The notes: generated by a model from the letters alone, not told the origin. A DNA stretch of 64,000 nucleotides from Hyphomicrobium sp. LHD-15 (GCF_031157355.1 NZ_JAVIFT010000002.1:916501-980500), one strand, 5' to 3'. Counted from the stretch's first letter, positions 53,187-63,970 are shown. Numbers and translations are program-made.

Positions 53187-53234
53187 TTGGCTGGGGGACT
53201 AGGATTCGAACCTAGACAGGCAGAGTCAGAGTCT
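53187..53234 (+). repeat. Right attachment repeat (attR)
   Basis: The 48-bp copy matching 20179-20226 covers the 3' part of the intact tRNA-Gln(CTG) from its encoded CCA through the anticodon arm. Integration kept the tRNA gene whole at this end. Confidence 0.93.
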
Positions 53235-53261
53235 GCAGTCCTACCATTAGACGATCCCCCA
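53188..53261 (-). tRNA. tRNA-Gln (anticodon CTG)
   Basis: A 74-base minus-strand cloverleaf: acceptor TGGGGGA pairs with TCCCCCA followed by GCCA. The anticodon stem GCAGA/TCTGC encloses the loop CTCTGAC with anticodon CTG, and the T loop is TTCGAATC. It is the integration site of the element. Confidence 0.96.
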
Positions 53262-53484
53262 AAGCCGGGATCGCGGCGAGCTTTTGCTCGGCCTCTCATC
53301 TTGGTGTCAGATTGGTAGGATCCGACGCCGTCAAGGCCCAGGCTTGCCGAGTGGGGCCGTATAACAGCTCATCCCCGGTCGCGCAAGAACAGGTCGCATC
53401 CCTGCGACCGATGCGACGCTGGGCTTCGCGGACTCCTCCCCATCAACCGAAACGGGGAGCTGTTCCGCGTAGGCGGAAGAGCCG

Positions 53485-54408
53485 CTAGTTGCGCGCCCCC
53501 GATGGCGGTGGCGGAAGCAACTCGGGGCGGTACTCGAAGTGCATGGTGTCGTAGTGATACCAGCGCCCACCCCAGATGAAGCCGTGGCGTTCAAAAATGC
53601 GGACGATTTGGTCGGGAATGCGGTTGCGGAAAGCGACCTTCCCGGCCGCGGCTCCGGACGCCCATCGCCAGTAATCGCTTTGTGCGACGGCGATGTCGAT
53701 GGCGATACCGTATCCGTGTGCGGATACCCGATTGGTCCCGGCGATCGGCCGGCAATTGTAGGTGCCTCCGGCCGGAACCAAGTATTTGTCGAATTCAGCG
53801 GGTAGTGCGTCTAGCTCCCGCGATATTGCTTCCAGCCGATCGGCCACGCCGTTCACGGTCGTTACCTGCAGCCGCTGTTTGGCCTTGCTCGGCAGCCAGA
53901 CGATGGTCTTGAGTTTCGCCCTCACATCGCCCTTGCGGCAATCGCCGTACATCTTCTCGAAAAACACCGCGTTGCGGGCGCGGCCAGGATCGATCTCCGG
54001 CGCGGGTGCGTCGGCTGGTGCGCCTGCGGGGTACGGCACGCGCAGCATGTCTTCGATATCGGGATTTTCGATCCAATCGGCGAATGCCTTCACGCCGTGA
54101 CCGTCATCGAGCGGCATGCGGGTTCCGTCACGCCAGACCAGTTCGTTGCCTTCGATTTTGCCGAGTGCATCGGGGTAGGCCTCGATGATGCGGGCAACAT
54201 TCGGCGCGTCCGATCCGGCTCGCGCCTCCAGCGGATGGGCGGCGAATGCGAAGACCAACGAAAAAGTCAGCAATTCCCTGATGAACGACTTCTTGATGGG
54301 CGGCTGGGGGCTGCTGGTTCGCGACGACAAGGGAGGCTCCGGACCGAAAGGGAATTTCGAGGCTGCGCGGGTGAGTACGGGACTGCACTTTCTACGGTTG
54401 TATACCAC
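53485..54408 (-). CDS. M15-family D-Ala-D-Ala carboxypeptidase-like metallopeptidase
   Basis: This 307-residue protein has a hydrophobic export segment (about 47-58, LTFSLVFAFAAHP). The catalytic domain follows, with SAHGYGIAIDIAV (zinc-binding His, Asp) and HYDTMHFEYRPELL (HxDTMHFE). This is the VanY/M15 pattern. It trims peptidoglycan peptides in the periplasm. The start is uncertain because no other ATG lies before the export segment. It is divergent from the Ppx/GppA gene. Confidence 0.85.
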   Translation of the reverse strand: MVYNRRKCSPVLTRAASKFPFGPEPPLSSRTSSPQPPIKKSFIRELLTFSLVFAFAAHPLEARAGSDAPNVARIIEAYPDALGKIEGNELVWRDGTRMPLDDGHGVKAFADWIENPDIEDMLRVPYPAGAPADAPAPEIDPGRARNAVFFEKMYGDCRKGDVRAKLKTIVWLPSKAKQRLQVTTVNGVADRLEAISRELDALPAEFDKYLVPAGGTYNCRPIAGTNRVSAHGYGIAIDIAVAQSDYWRWASGAAAGKVAFRNRIPDQIVRIFERHGFIWGGRWYHYDTMHFEYRPELLPPPPSGARN

Positions 54409-54547
54409 GAGCGCGCTTTTCCTTTACGCGCCGCCTTCTCCTGCTACATTGGTGCCAGATGCAGCCAGATGTTGGCCTGATGCGAGGTGAACCGGCGGGC
54501 GAAATGCTCGCGAGGGGGTTCCCGGAACCAGGCTCTGGGGAAAAGAC

Positions 54548-55756
54548 GTGCCGGAACTTACGGATGACGAGCGCGCCAGCGCTCCCCCTTTCGATGCGCG
54601 GCGGACTCCGGATGTGACGGGGGGGGCGAAGCTCGCGCCGTCCGACAAGCCTGCATTCAACAAATCTTCTGACGGTTCTGGACGGAACGGCGCTCATCGC
54701 CCTTCGCAGGGCGAGCGTGGTCAGGTTTACGGCGCCCTCGATCTCGGAACCAACAACTGCCGCCTCTTGCTCGCGCGCCCGTCGCGTCGCGGATTCCGGG
54801 TTGTCGATGCCTTTTCCCGAATCATCCGTCTCGGCGAGGGCGTTTCGCAGTCGGGGCGGTTGTCCGATGCGGCGATGAAGCGGACCCTCGACGCGCTTCG
54901 TGTGTGCGCGTCAAAGCTTGCCAGAAACGACGTCGACCGAGTCCGGTGCGTGGCGACGGAAGCCTGCCGGATTGCGAGCAACGGACGCGACTTCCTGCGC
55001 CAAGTCGAGCGGGATGTCGGCATCAAGATCGAAGTGCTCGACCGCGAGACGGAAGCCAATCTCGCCGTGTCCGGTTGCGCCTCGCTGATTGATTATCGCG
55101 CCGACTACGTTCTGGTATTCGATATCGGCGGCGGGTCGTCGGAGCTGATTTGGCTCGATCTCGCGAAGGCGGGACGGGAGGGTAGCGCGCCGGACGGCGG
55201 AAAGCGTGTCGGGGCCAAGCCACAGATGAAGGCGTGGACGTCCCTGCCGGTTGGCGTCGTGACGTTGGCGGAGCGCTTTGGCGGCCATCAGGTTACGCCT
55301 GACAGCTTCGAGGAAATGGTCGCGTATGTCTCGGGCTTGATCCGGCCTTTCGAGACGCTGCACGGGTTCAGGGAGCTGGCGAGCGGGAAGGACATCCATC
55401 TGCTCGGCACGTCAGGCACGGTGACGACGGTTGCCGGCATCCACCTGGGGCTCAAGCGCTACGATCGGGCTCGCGTCGACGGGTGCTGGCTTTCTATCGA
55501 TGAAATTCAAACGGTCACGTACGGGCTGCTCGGGCGGTCTTACGAGGAACGCGTGGCCGAACCCTGTATTGGACACGAACGGGCGGATCTCGTGCTTGCG
55601 GGGTGTGCGATCCTCGAAGCCATACTGCGCACGTGGCCGTCGGAGCGGCTCAGGGTTGCGGATCGCGGTCTGCGCGAGGGCATTCTGGCGACCCTCATGA
55701 GCGAAGATGGCGTCTATCGGGCGGGCCGCAGGCGCCGCCGTCAGAGATCAGGTTGA
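54548..55756 (+). CDS. Ppx/GppA-family phosphatase
   Basis: This 402-residue protein has the actin-like phosphate-binding signatures GALDLGTNNCRLLLARP (about 60-76) and VFDIGGGSSELIW, plus LLGTSGTVTTVAG. That is the Ppx/GppA family (exopolyphosphatase / pppGpp phosphatase). The first 55 residues are a disordered extension. It starts at GTG 54548. RlmE follows within a few bases and may be co-transcribed. Confidence 0.9.
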   Translation: MPELTDDERASAPPFDARRTPDVTGGAKLAPSDKPAFNKSSDGSGRNGAHRPSQGERGQVYGALDLGTNNCRLLLARPSRRGFRVVDAFSRIIRLGEGVSQSGRLSDAAMKRTLDALRVCASKLARNDVDRVRCVATEACRIASNGRDFLRQVERDVGIKIEVLDRETEANLAVSGCASLIDYRADYVLVFDIGGGSSELIWLDLAKAGREGSAPDGGKRVGAKPQMKAWTSLPVGVVTLAERFGGHQVTPDSFEEMVAYVSGLIRPFETLHGFRELASGKDIHLLGTSGTVTTVAGIHLGLKRYDRARVDGCWLSIDEIQTVTYGLLGRSYEERVAEPCIGHERADLVLAGCAILEAILRTWPSERLRVADRGLREGILATLMSEDGVYRAGRRRRRQRSG

Positions 55757-55760
55757 AACG

Positions 55761-56510
55761 ATGCGAATGAAGGGCAAGTCGGGGCGCGGCACCGGCGGCA
55801 AGAAAAGTGCGAGCGGGAGCGCGATCAGCGGCGCGGGCGGGCAGCGCGATTTCGGCGTTCGGCTGAAGAACGCGCGAAGCCGCACGGCTTCTTCGCAACG
55901 TTGGCTCGAGCGGCAGCTCAACGATCCTTACGTGGCGGCGGCCAAACGCGCCGGCTTCCGGTCTCGCGCTGCCTACAAGCTGATCGAAATCGACGACAAG
56001 TATCGTTTCCTCAAGCCGGGGCAGAGCGTCGTGGACCTCGGCGCGGCGCCGGGGGGTTGGAGCCAGATCGCGGCTGAGCGCACGCAGTCGATCGGCGGAC
56101 GCGGGCAGGTGATCGCAATCGATATTCTCGACATGGAGCCGCTGGCGGGCGTCGATTCGGCGAAGCTCGATTTCATGGACGAGAGTGCCGAAGATTGGCT
56201 CAAGAGCAAACTCAGGGATGGGGCCGCTAACGTCGTGTTCTCGGATATGGCGGCGCCCACGGTCGGGCATACCAAGACCGATCACTTGAGAATCATGATG
56301 CTCGCGGAGGCGGCCGCGCAATTCGCCTGCGACGTGCTCGCGCCGGGTGGCGCGTTTCTGTGCAAGGTTTTTCAGGGCGGGACGGAACGCGATCTGCTCG
56401 ATCTCTTGAAGCAGCGGTTCCATACGGTTCGGCATGTGAAGCCGCCGGCAAGCCGGTCAGACAGTGCGGAACTCTATGTGCTGGCAACGGGCTTCAAGGA
56501 CAACGCCTAG
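55761..56510 (+). CDS. rlmE: 23S rRNA 2'-O-ribose methyltransferase RlmE
   Basis: This 249-residue FtsJ-type methyltransferase has SAM motif VVDLGAAPGGWSQIAAER, VIAIDILDMEPLAGVD, the catalytic-region VFSDMAAPTVGHTKTDH and CKVFQGGTERDLL (catalytic Lys in FLCKVFQG). It methylates U2552 of 23S rRNA. The ATG at 55761 follows Ppx/GppA by a few bases; a longer frame to 55707 overlaps that gene. Confidence 0.93.
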   Translation: MRMKGKSGRGTGGKKSASGSAISGAGGQRDFGVRLKNARSRTASSQRWLERQLNDPYVAAAKRAGFRSRAAYKLIEIDDKYRFLKPGQSVVDLGAAPGGWSQIAAERTQSIGGRGQVIAIDILDMEPLAGVDSAKLDFMDESAEDWLKSKLRDGAANVVFSDMAAPTVGHTKTDHLRIMMLAEAAAQFACDVLAPGGAFLCKVFQGGTERDLLDLLKQRFHTVRHVKPPASRSDSAELYVLATGFKDNA

Positions 56511-56585
56511 CGTTGCGATCCAAGCGGAGAGCGCAGCGCTCTCGACGCGATGGCGGACACTTCGAATCGTCCCCTAAAAACAGCA

Positions 56586-56611
56586 ACGGCGGTCGCTTGC
56601 TCGACCGCCGT
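56586..56611 (-). terminator. Terminator of the pqqA-like gene
   Basis: A 10-bp stem (ACGGCGGTCG / CGACCGCCGT, 56586-56611) with a 6-base loop is followed on the minus strand by a T-rich tail (TGCTGTTTTT). It lies about 40 bases after the stop of the 29-residue pqqA-like gene. Confidence 0.75.
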
Positions 56612-56653
56612 GCCTTTCGGCTCGCCAGTGCGCGAGCCTGTCTTCATCATCAC

Positions 56654-56743
56654 TTAGATGATGTCGATCTCTGCCGGGAGGTAGCTGGTGACCTCGAGGC
56701 CGACTTCCTGCTCGCGCACGGCGGGCTTGGACCAAATCTTCAT
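56654..56743 (-). CDS. pqqA: PQQ precursor peptide PqqA
   Basis: A 29-residue peptide, missed by length-limited gene calling, begins MKIWSKPAVREQEVG and ends EVTSYLPAEIDII. It has the conserved Glu17 and Tyr21 spaced EVTSY that become pyrroloquinoline quinone. A strong AAGGAGG site lies 9 bases upstream, and a terminator follows. No pqqB-E genes are in the window, so this is a stand-alone copy. Multiple orphan pqqA genes are known in methylotrophs. Confidence 0.85.
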   Translation of the reverse strand: MKIWSKPAVREQEVGLEVTSYLPAEIDII

Positions 56744-56781
56744 TTTTTGTTTCCTCCTTAAAACGCTCTAGAGCACTTTAG

Positions 56782-58581
<1,800 letters not shown>

Positions 58582-58611
58582 TTTTACGCTTTCCCTTCGA
58601 CAGGTGCCGCC

Positions 58612-59046
58612 ATGACCCAGACCGCCATTCTCTATCCGGTGTTCGTCCAAGTCTTCCTGACGTTCTTCTTGCAGGGCTGGATGCGGAAGGAGCGTGTCGG
58701 TGCGGTCAAGCGTGGCGAGGTGACGTTCGGGGACATTTCGCTCAGGCAGGCGAAATGGCCGGCACGTGCGACGCAGATTTCGAATGCGTTTCACAACCAG
58801 CTCGAGACGCCGATCCTGTTCTATGCGGTGGTCGCGTTTCTCATGATCACCAGCCAGGTGGACCTCGTGTTCGTGATCCTGGCTTGGGTGTTCGTGCTGG
58901 CGCGCCTGTTCCACGCGTACATCCACACGACGGTGAACCGGCAACCGTACCGCTTTTATGGATACGTGCTGGCGTCCATCACGCTGTTCGTCATGTGGGT
59001 GCTGTTTGCCATCCGCATTCTGTTTTATTCGGCGGGCGGGGCGTAA
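58612..59046 (+). CDS. MAPEG-family membrane protein
   Basis: This 144-residue protein has four hydrophobic segments. The pattern NQLETPILFYAVVAFLMI and VLARLFHAYIHT is typical of MAPEG (microsomal glutathione transferase-like) proteins. It follows guaB by 30 bases and ends about 30 bases before the RsmB-like gene, so they may share an operon. Substrate unknown. Confidence 0.85.
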   Translation: MTQTAILYPVFVQVFLTFFLQGWMRKERVGAVKRGEVTFGDISLRQAKWPARATQISNAFHNQLETPILFYAVVAFLMITSQVDLVFVILAWVFVLARLFHAYIHTTVNRQPYRFYGYVLASITLFVMWVLFAIRILFYSAGGA

Positions 59047-59077
59047 GCCCGGCTAACCCAGACTAAGGATCGCGATC

Positions 59078-60373
59078 GTGAGACCGGGTGGGCGCATTCA
59101 GGCCGCAGCCGAGGTGCTGGAGGATGTTTTCTCGCGCCATCAGCCGGCGGCAACGGCACTGCAGGACTGGGGCAAGCGGCATCGCTTTGCGGGCTCCGGC
59201 GACCGGGCGGCCATCGGTACATTGGTCTATGATGTGCTGAGGCGGAAGTTGTCGCTTGCGGCGCAGATGGGAAGTGCGGAACCGAGGTTGCTCGCGATCG
59301 CCGCCGCTCCCAAGGCGCTCGGCCTTTCTGCCGACGAGGTGGCCAAGTTTTGCGATGGCAGCCAACATGCGCCCCAGCCTTTGAGCGACGAGGAGCTGGC
59401 TCGTCTTGCGGGCGGGCTGCCGGGGGATGTGGCCCCGCACGTGGCCGCCGATGTTCCCGAGTGGCTGATGCCGGCGTTCGAGCGAGTGTTCGGCGCGCGC
59501 GCCGTCGCCGAAGGCCAGGCCATGGGCGAGCGGGCGCCGATCGATCTCCGCGCCAACACGATCAAGGCCGATCGGGGCAAGGTGCTTTCGGCGTTGGAGA
59601 AGCTCGGCGCCAAGCCGACGCGTTTCGCGCCGTTCGGCGTGCGCGTTCCGGCGCCGGAAGGCCCGGCCAAGAGCCCGCATGTGGAGGCCGAGGCCGCTCA
59701 CGGCAAAGGCTGGTTCGAGGTCCAGGACGAAGGCAGCCAGATCGCCGCCGCGCTTTCGGGTGCAGAGGCGCGGCTGCAGGTGCTCGATCTTTGCGCCGGC
59801 GCCGGCGGCAAGACGCTGGCGCTGGCGGCGGCGATGCATAATTCCGGACAGATCTATGCTTATGACGCGGACAAGGGTCAGCTGCGCCCGATCTTCGAGC
59901 GACTGCAGCGGGCCGGTGTGCGGAACGCCCAGGTGCTCGACGGCGGAGATCGCTCTGGCCTCGAAGCGCTGGGTGCGCGGTTCGACGTCGTGCTGGTGGA
60001 CGCGCCCTGCTCGGGCTCGGGAACCTGGCGGCGCAAACCCGACGCCAAGTGGCGACTGAAGCCCGAGGCGCTCGGTATCCGTCAGGAGGAGCAGCGCCAA
60101 GTGCTCTCGCTTGCGAGCGGTCTGGTCAAGCCGGGCGGGCGGCTGGTTTACGTGACATGCTCTGTTCTGCCTCAGGAAAATGTCGAACAGGCCGCCTGGT
60201 TCCGCACGTCCTTCGCTGGCTTCGAGCCCATACCTTACGAAGAATTATGGCGGACGACGATTGGCGGGGACGCCCCTCCTTCCGCCGATGGTTCGCAGGA
60301 TACTTTGCTGCTGACGCCCGCTTCGCACGGGACCGATGGCTTCTTCGTGGCGGCTTTCAAGCGGACCGCTTGA
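59078..60373 (+). CDS. RsmB/NOP-family RNA (m5C) methyltransferase
   Basis: This 431-residue protein has a NusB-like N-terminal half and a C-terminal RNA-m5C methyltransferase. It has SAM motif LDLCAGAGGKTLALAAAM, the DAPCSGSGTWRRKPD loop and the catalytic VTCSVLPQEN (TCS). It methylates cytosine in 16S rRNA or a similar RNA. Start is GTG 59078. Confidence 0.9.
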   Translation: MRPGGRIQAAAEVLEDVFSRHQPAATALQDWGKRHRFAGSGDRAAIGTLVYDVLRRKLSLAAQMGSAEPRLLAIAAAPKALGLSADEVAKFCDGSQHAPQPLSDEELARLAGGLPGDVAPHVAADVPEWLMPAFERVFGARAVAEGQAMGERAPIDLRANTIKADRGKVLSALEKLGAKPTRFAPFGVRVPAPEGPAKSPHVEAEAAHGKGWFEVQDEGSQIAAALSGAEARLQVLDLCAGAGGKTLALAAAMHNSGQIYAYDADKGQLRPIFERLQRAGVRNAQVLDGGDRSGLEALGARFDVVLVDAPCSGSGTWRRKPDAKWRLKPEALGIRQEEQRQVLSLASGLVKPGGRLVYVTCSVLPQENVEQAAWFRTSFAGFEPIPYEELWRTTIGGDAPPSADGSQDTLLLTPASHGTDGFFVAAFKRTA

Positions 60374-60579
60374 GCCCCGAAATGGGGTGGGGGATCACCC
60401 CAGATGCTGCTTGCTTTGTCACAATCCTTGACTAATTTGCGCGCGCGTCGACGACGACGAGCGGTCTGTCGCGCGCCCGCGCAAGTCCTGGCGATCACGA
60501 GTTCAGATATTGCCTGATCTCCCATCGCTGAAATGGACGGCCTCAGGCTTGATGCTGCTCGTAAGGACGATCGTCCATC

Positions 60580-62520
60580 ATGGCCACCGTGCCAAAGGCG
60601 AAGAAGCCGAAGCGTACTCCGCCGCGCTCTTGTCTTGGTCCCGTTGCGGACCTCGAACAGCATCTGCCCGCCGAATGGTGGCGCAAACTTTTCAATGCGC
60701 TTTACGTGAAGACCGACGGCGACGTCGTCGAGAACAACGAAAACACGCGGCGCGAGGTGGACTTCATCATCGCGGCCGCCGCGATCCAGCCGCACAGCTC
60801 TATTCTCGATCTCTGCTGCGGGCAGGGCCGGCATTGCCTCGAGCTCGCGAGGCGCGGTTTCAAAAACGTGTCGGGCGTGGACCGCTCCCGTTATCTGATC
60901 CGCCTCGCCAAGAAGCGCGCGCAGACGGAGGGCCTGCAGGTCATCTTCAAGGAAGGCGACGCCCGTAACCCGCGTCTGCAAGAGACGAGCTTCGATTGCG
61001 TCGCCATCATGGGCAACTCGTTCGGCTATTTCTCGAACAAGCAAGACGACGAAAAGGTCCTGAACACGGTCGGCAAGCTGTTGCGCCCGTCCGGTCAGCT
61101 CGTACTCGACATCACCGATGGCGCTTACATGGCCGATCATTTCGACCGGCGCTCCTGGGAGTGGATCGACGAGCATCACTTCGTCTGCCGCGAGCGTTCG
61201 CTTTCGGCGGATCGGGAACGTCTGATCTCGCGCGAGGTGATCGTGCATGACGAGATCGGCGTGATCGCCGACCAGTTCTATGCCGAGCGACTTTACACCA
61301 AGGAGAGCATCGGGAAGCTGCTCGAAAGGTGTGGGTTCCGCAACGTGCGCCATCACGGAAGCGCGGAATCGGTTTCCGACCGCGATCAGGATCTCGGCAT
61401 GATGGCACGCCGGCTTTTGCTGTCGGCGGATGCGCCGCAGCTCCCGGCGAAGAAGCCGCGCGGGAAGCTGCAGCGGCTCGACGTGACGGTGCTGCTCGGC
61501 GATCCGCGGCTTCCCGATCAGGTAAAGCGTGGCGGAGCATTCCAGGACGAGGACATGGAAACGGTGCGCCGGCTCAAGGACGCGCTGGCGGAGTTGACCC
61601 AGTATAAGTTCCGTTATCTCGACAACCACGCGACGCTCGATCGGGATCTCACAGATCTCAGGACCGATCTCGTCTTCAACCTCTGCGACGAAGGCTTCAA
61701 CAACGATCCGTTCAAGGAGCTGCACGTTCCGGCGATGCTCGACGCGCTGGAGCTTCCCTACACGGGCGGCGCTCCAGCGGCGCTGGCGGCCTGCTACGAC
61801 AAAGGCCTGGTGCGGGCCGTCGCGATGACGCTCGATGTTCCGGTTCCGCTCGAAACCTATGTGCGCCCGGGCGACCAGGGCGCGACGCTGCCGTCGGTAT
61901 TTCCGGCGCTTCTGAAGCCCAACACGGGCGACAGCTCGCAGGGCATCACCATGGATGCGGTCGTGAGCAACGAGAAGGCGCTGCTCGACTATCTCGAACG
62001 GCTCAGGGTCGAGTTTCCGAAGCGCTCGGTGCTGGTGCAGGAGTTCCTGACGGGGGCCGAATATTCGGTATCGCTGATCGGCAATCCGGACCAGGGCTTA
62101 CGTGCGCTCCCGATCCTCGAGGTCGACTATTCGAAGCTCGATCCGGATCTGCCGAAGATCCTCGGCTACGAAAGCAAGTGGGAGCCCGAAAGCCCCTATT
62201 GGACGCAGATCCGCTATCGGGAGGCCTCGCTTTCGGAAATCGCGCAGCAGCAGCTCGTCGAGCATTCGACGCGGCTGTTCGAACGGCTCGGGTGCCGGGA
62301 CTATGCGCGCTTCGATTTCAGGGCGGATGCGCGGGGTGAGCTCAAGCTGCTCGAGGTCAATCCCAATCCCGGCTGGTGCTGGGACGGCAAGCTCAATCTC
62401 ATGGCGGGCTTCCAGGGGATGAGGTATTCAGAGCTGCTGGCTCAAATCCTTCAGGCAGCGGTCGAGCGGTTGGGTGTCGTGGCGAAGCCGCAGGCGCAGT
62501 CCGCAGAGGCTGCGCAATAG
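60580..62520 (+). CDS. SAM methyltransferase fused to a D-Ala-D-Ala-ligase-like ATP-grasp
   Basis: This 646-residue protein has a class I SAM methyltransferase (about 60-280, ILDLCCGQGRHCLELARRG). It is followed by an ATP-grasp domain (about 300-630) with LVFNLCDEGFNNDPFKE, ALLKPNTGDSSQGITMDA and LLEVNPNPGWCWDGKLNLM. Those are the features of D-Ala-D-Ala-ligase-like enzymes that couple a carboxyl to an amine or thiol using ATP. The fusion suggests one enzyme that methylates and ligates a small molecule or peptide. The substrate is unknown. A tspO gene follows at once. Confidence 0.85.
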   Translation: MATVPKAKKPKRTPPRSCLGPVADLEQHLPAEWWRKLFNALYVKTDGDVVENNENTRREVDFIIAAAAIQPHSSILDLCCGQGRHCLELARRGFKNVSGVDRSRYLIRLAKKRAQTEGLQVIFKEGDARNPRLQETSFDCVAIMGNSFGYFSNKQDDEKVLNTVGKLLRPSGQLVLDITDGAYMADHFDRRSWEWIDEHHFVCRERSLSADRERLISREVIVHDEIGVIADQFYAERLYTKESIGKLLERCGFRNVRHHGSAESVSDRDQDLGMMARRLLLSADAPQLPAKKPRGKLQRLDVTVLLGDPRLPDQVKRGGAFQDEDMETVRRLKDALAELTQYKFRYLDNHATLDRDLTDLRTDLVFNLCDEGFNNDPFKELHVPAMLDALELPYTGGAPAALAACYDKGLVRAVAMTLDVPVPLETYVRPGDQGATLPSVFPALLKPNTGDSSQGITMDAVVSNEKALLDYLERLRVEFPKRSVLVQEFLTGAEYSVSLIGNPDQGLRALPILEVDYSKLDPDLPKILGYESKWEPESPYWTQIRYREASLSEIAQQQLVEHSTRLFERLGCRDYARFDFRADARGELKLLEVNPNPGWCWDGKLNLMAGFQGMRYSELLAQILQAAVERLGVVAKPQAQSAEAAQ

Positions 62521-62527
62521 GTTCCCC

Positions 62528-62992
62528 ATGAAATCGTTGCTCGCTCTTCTCGTATTTCTCGCGCTTGTCGCCGCGGCGGCGCTCACCGGCATGATGTATT
62601 TGCCGGGTCCGTGGTACGAGGCCCTCGTCAAGCCGGATTGGACTCCGCCGAACTGGCTATTTCCGCCGGTGTGGACGGTTCTCTACGTCATGATCGCTTT
62701 GGCGGGTTGGCGCGTGTGGGAGAAACAGGGCTTCAATCAGGCGCTGATTATCTGGCTGGTGTCGCTGCAGCTCAATGCGGCGTGGTCGGTGTTCATGTTC
62801 AAGGAGCACCAGATCGGCATGGCTGCCGGCGACATCAGCGTGCTCTGGATTTCAATCGTGGCCTTTATCGCGCTGACGTGGAATTCCAACCGGATCGCGA
62901 GCCTCCTGTTCGTCCCGTATCTGGTGTGGGTCAGCTACGCGGCTGCGCTCAACTTCGCGATCTGGCAGCTCAATCCGACTCCGCCCGTATAG
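62528..62992 (+). CDS. tspO: TspO/MBR family membrane protein
   Basis: This 154-residue protein has five hydrophobic segments, with WYEALVKPDWTPPNWLFPPVWTVLYVMIALAGWRVW, the conserved TspO signature. Members bind porphyrins and affect tetrapyrrole or stress responses. ATG 62528 lies 8 bases after the previous stop, so co-transcription with the methyltransferase/ATP-grasp gene is likely. Confidence 0.92.
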   Translation: MKSLLALLVFLALVAAAALTGMMYLPGPWYEALVKPDWTPPNWLFPPVWTVLYVMIALAGWRVWEKQGFNQALIIWLVSLQLNAAWSVFMFKEHQIGMAAGDISVLWISIVAFIALTWNSNRIASLLFVPYLVWVSYAAALNFAIWQLNPTPPV

Positions 62993-63004
62993 GCACCGTT
63001 CGGA

Positions 63005-63940
63005 TCAGGCCTCCGGCGCACTCTCCAGGACATCGAGAGCCTGGGCCGGGGAGAGAGTTGCGGTCCAGCGACCGATCGTCTGGCTGTGGCCGGCGTGCTC
63101 GCGCATCAATGTCTCGAACTCGGCGCGAGGAATGTCGCGGTAGCCCTGCTTATCGAGTACCGGCGTTCGATCACGCGCATCCACGAAAGCGAAGCCCCAT
63201 TTCTTGAGGTGGGCGTAAAGCACCATGCTCGCGAGCTTGGAGGTATCCGGCTCGCGGCTGAACATCGACTCGCCGACGAAGACCTGACCGACGACGGAGC
63301 CGAAGCCGCCGGCGACGAGCTCGCCTTCCGTGTTCCACACTTCATAGGAATGGGTGTGGCCCTTGCGGTTCAGATCCGCGAAGAGCGTCCTGAAGCGGGG
63401 GGTGAGCCAGGTGAGGGAGTGCCAATTGTAGGCTCTCGGGGCGGCGCAGTTTTTGACGACCTCTTCGAACGCGGTGTCGAACGTCACCCGGTATTTGCCC
63501 GACCGCATAAGCTTACGCAGGCGCCGGGAGACGTGGAGCTCGGAGAAGAACAGGATGGAACGCTGCTTGCGGGTCCACCATTTCAGGGGGCCGCAATGGG
63601 CCCACGGGAAAAATCCGAGGCGCAAAGCCGCCATGTAGGTCTCGGCATTCAGGTGGCGCACCACGCCGCCGAATGTGTCGGGCCGGGACCGTGTGCGACT
63701 TTGATCAGGGATGTCGGTGCCCCCCCGAAGCAGATCGAGGGCGGTCCAGAACAGGAGATGGGGTAGGTTCGCAATTCGTTGCGGCTGCAAAGCGTAGGCC
63801 GTGCCGAGGAGCCATCTTTTGGCGGTCTCGGCGGCTGTCTCGCGCGCGGGAAGTCCCGGAGAATCGGCTGCTTGGTCGCTTCCGCCGGTCTCGTGGGATA
63901 CGGAATGGGGCGCGGTCAGGGCTCTGCGGGACGCAAACAT
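63005..63940 (-). CDS. aat: Leucyl/phenylalanyl-tRNA-protein transferase
   Basis: This 311-residue protein has the family motifs YMAALRLGFFPWAHCGPLKWW and GQVFVGESMFSREPDTSKLA. It adds Leu or Phe to proteins with N-terminal Lys/Arg, marking them for ClpAP. It is longer than typical (about 230 residues) because of a 75-residue N-terminal extension. It is convergent with tspO. Confidence 0.87.
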   Translation of the reverse strand: MFASRRALTAPHSVSHETGGSDQAADSPGLPARETAAETAKRWLLGTAYALQPQRIANLPHLLFWTALDLLRGGTDIPDQSRTRSRPDTFGGVVRHLNAETYMAALRLGFFPWAHCGPLKWWTRKQRSILFFSELHVSRRLRKLMRSGKYRVTFDTAFEEVVKNCAAPRAYNWHSLTWLTPRFRTLFADLNRKGHTHSYEVWNTEGELVAGGFGSVVGQVFVGESMFSREPDTSKLASMVLYAHLKKWGFAFVDARDRTPVLDKQGYRDIPRAEFETLMREHAGHSQTIGRWTATLSPAQALDVLESAPEA

Positions 63941-63970
63941 ATCGGCACTATGCCTCCGAGAGGTGAACGA

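Larger units (their letters stand above)
20179..53234. mobile_element. 33-kb integrative mobilizable element in tRNA-Gln
   Basis: A 48-bp direct repeat bounds the region: 20179-20226 is identical to 53187-53234, and the right copy is the 3' part of an intact tRNA-Gln(CTG). A tyrosine integrase gene lies 170 bases inside the left copy. Inside are plasmid-type replication and partition genes, a VirD4-like ATPase, MobC-like protein and relaxase, and defence-type cargo. No type IV secretion channel genes (VirB4/TraU, TraD pilus genes and so on) are seen, so it should be mobilizable rather than self-conjugative. Boundaries are the outer ends of the repeats; the exact crossover point lies within them. 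Confidence 0.9.

Noticed and set aside
59063-60100. Minus-strand 345-residue protein
   Set aside because: Opposite strand of the RsmB-like gene; no motif or start signal.
60235-61725. Minus-strand 496-residue protein
   Set aside because: Opposite strand of RsmB-like and methyltransferase/ATP-grasp genes; composition of a shadow frame.
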